This document shows, in pieces, positions 63,448-64,000 of a stretch of DNA of 64,000 nt (within the stretch, counting starts at the first letter, position 1; every line of letters starts with the position of its first letter). The stretch spans positions 558,001-622,000 of the forward strand of contig NZ_JAANZA010000002.1 in NCBI RefSeq assembly GCF_012274275.1. The letters are read 5' to 3'. Source of the DNA: Cryobacterium sp. BB307. Lineage in GTDB: Bacteria > Actinomycetota > Actinomycetes > Actinomycetales > Microbacteriaceae. A model generated the notes under the pieces. The model was not told where the DNA came from. It searched no databases and worked only from the letters and a program-made list of their open reading frames with translations. The position numbers and the translations under genes are program-made.

Positions 63448-63466
63448 CGCCGCCCGCCCTGCCAGC

Positions 63467-63492
63467 GGCCCGCACCATCTGATGTGCGGGCC
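63467..63492 (+). terminator. Hairpin after SDR gene
   Basis: GGCCCGCAC and GTGCGGGCC with an 8-nt loop, 19 bp after the SDR stop. No T-tail. Confidence 0.6.
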
Positions 63493-63506
63493 CCCGCTGC
63501 GCAGGC

Positions 63507-63609
63507 CCTGTTAAGCAGGAGATTCGGCCCCGAATTGCCTAGTTCATTGGCATCCGGGGCCGTTTCGTCTCAGAAGTCCTGCAGAACAAGGGATGTCCTG
63601 CATAACAGG
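63507..63609. repeat. Cluster of TCCTGCNNAACA motifs
   Basis: Three copies in 103 bp: reverse-oriented CCTGTTAAGCAGGA (63507-63520), TCCTGCAGAACAAG (63577-63590) and TCCTGCATAACAGG (63596-63609). A fourth copy is at 18646-18659. Between copies 1 and 2 lies a CGGCCCC/GGGGCCG stem (63525-63562) followed by TTTCGTCT, a probable terminator. Confidence 0.5.
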
Positions 63610-63656
63610 AGTCGCCTGCTGACCGGAAGGCCAGCCGCTCGAGGCGATGGAGCCGG

Positions 63657-64000
63657 TCAGACGCCGAGCAGGCGCTCCGCGAGGTAACCCTTCAGCCGGT
63701 CGAGCGACACGCGCTCCTGCTCCATGCTGTCGCGCTCGCGCACCGTCACCGCCTTGTCTTCGAGGGTGTCGAAGTCGACGGTGATCGCGAACGGCGTTCC
63801 GATCTCGTCCTGACGCCGGTAGCGGCGGCCGATCGCGCCCGCGTCGTCGTAGTCGACGTTCCAGAGCGTGCGCAGGTCGGCGGCCGCCTCTTTGGCGATC
63901 GGCGACAGCTGCTCGTTGCGCGACAGCGGCAGCACCGCCGCCTTCACCGGCGCTAGCCGCCGGTCGAGCCGCAGCACCGTGCGCTTGTCGACGCCGCCCT
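63657..64000 (-). CDS. glyS: Glycyl-tRNA synthetase, C-terminal part (runs off the window)
   Basis: The last 113 residues of a class II glycyl-tRNA synthetase; the 5' part lies beyond the window edge. This is the anticodon-binding domain: [51 protein letters not shown], and the closing [20 protein letters not shown]. Typical of the homodimeric (alpha2) enzyme of Actinobacteria. Confidence 0.93.
   Translation of the reverse strand, partial: GGVDKRTVLRLDRRLAPVKAAVLPLSRNEQLSPIAKEAAADLRTLWNVDYDDAGAIGRRYRRQDEIGTPFAITVDFDTLEDKAVTVRERDSMEQERVSLDRLKGYLAERLLGV

Overview
The window is a 64 kb stretch of a high-GC actinobacterial chromosome. The gene set and order point to the Microbacteriaceae (relatives of Leifsonia, Cryobacterium and Salinibacterium): a type-A RNase P RNA beside an RNase HI / zinc-ribbon / Nif3 cluster, aceE followed by a PucR-type regulator and fabD-fabH-acpP-fabF, DUF3145, an actinobacterial family-A polymerase/exonuclease, DUF222-HNH proteins, and dnaG-dgt-dusB. 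The genus cannot be fixed from the sequence alone. Most of the window is ordinary chromosome; the unusual material is confined to a few loci.

Layout. 1-5.3 kb: rnpB, RNase HI, a coiled-coil zinc-ribbon relative, a Nif3-like protein and a very long NCS1-type permease, all on the minus strand. 5.4-10 kb: small membrane protein, patatin phospholipase, IS-like debris, hypothetical protein and two coupled alpha/beta hydrolases. 10.1-11.5 kb: an AAA ATPase broken by a stop codon and a small deletion. 11.9-14.5 kb: a 2.5 kb insert bounded by a 48-bp repeat of the 3' part of tRNA-Val, with two lipoproteins, a membrane protein and a small ORF but no integrase. 14.7-22.3 kb: pyruvate dehydrogenase E1 (acetyl-CoA supply) and the type II fatty acid synthesis operon. 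22.3-27.2 kb: glycosyltransferase, DUF3145, polymerase, DUF1684 protein, cold-shock protein. 27.4-37.7 kb: accessory mix of two MFS transporters, GNAT, an ECF sigma factor with a repeat-containing membrane partner, a VOC protein, a hydrolase-LuxR fusion, a thioesterase-like protein, a methyltransferase and an SDR. 37.8-43 kb: tRNA-Met, glycosyltransferase, DMT transporter, deformylase, and a degenerate kinase / receiver-only regulator / AzlCD operon. 43.1-46.2 kb: glyA-sdaA under a tandem glycine riboswitch, and tRNA-Asn. 46.4-53.7 kb: a peptide/nickel-type ABC transporter operon ending in a 2-hydroxyacid dehydrogenase. 53.9-64 kb: DUF222-HNH protein, dnaG, dgt, dusB, M20D amidohydrolase, YbaK, a FrnE-like oxidoreductase with a tiny cysteine-containing companion, an SDR, and the 3' end of glyS.

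How the genes work together. aceE makes acetyl-CoA next to the operon that consumes it (fabDH-acpP-fabF), with a PucR-type regulator between. glyA and sdaA overlap and together turn glycine into serine and then pyruvate, under glycine sensing by RNA. The HK-RR-azlC-azlD operon puts an amino acid exporter behind a two-component pair in which the kinase lacks the usual phospho-acceptor histidine and the regulator lacks an output domain; this is the most unusual apparent system here. The tRNA-Val insert is the clearest sign of horizontal transfer.
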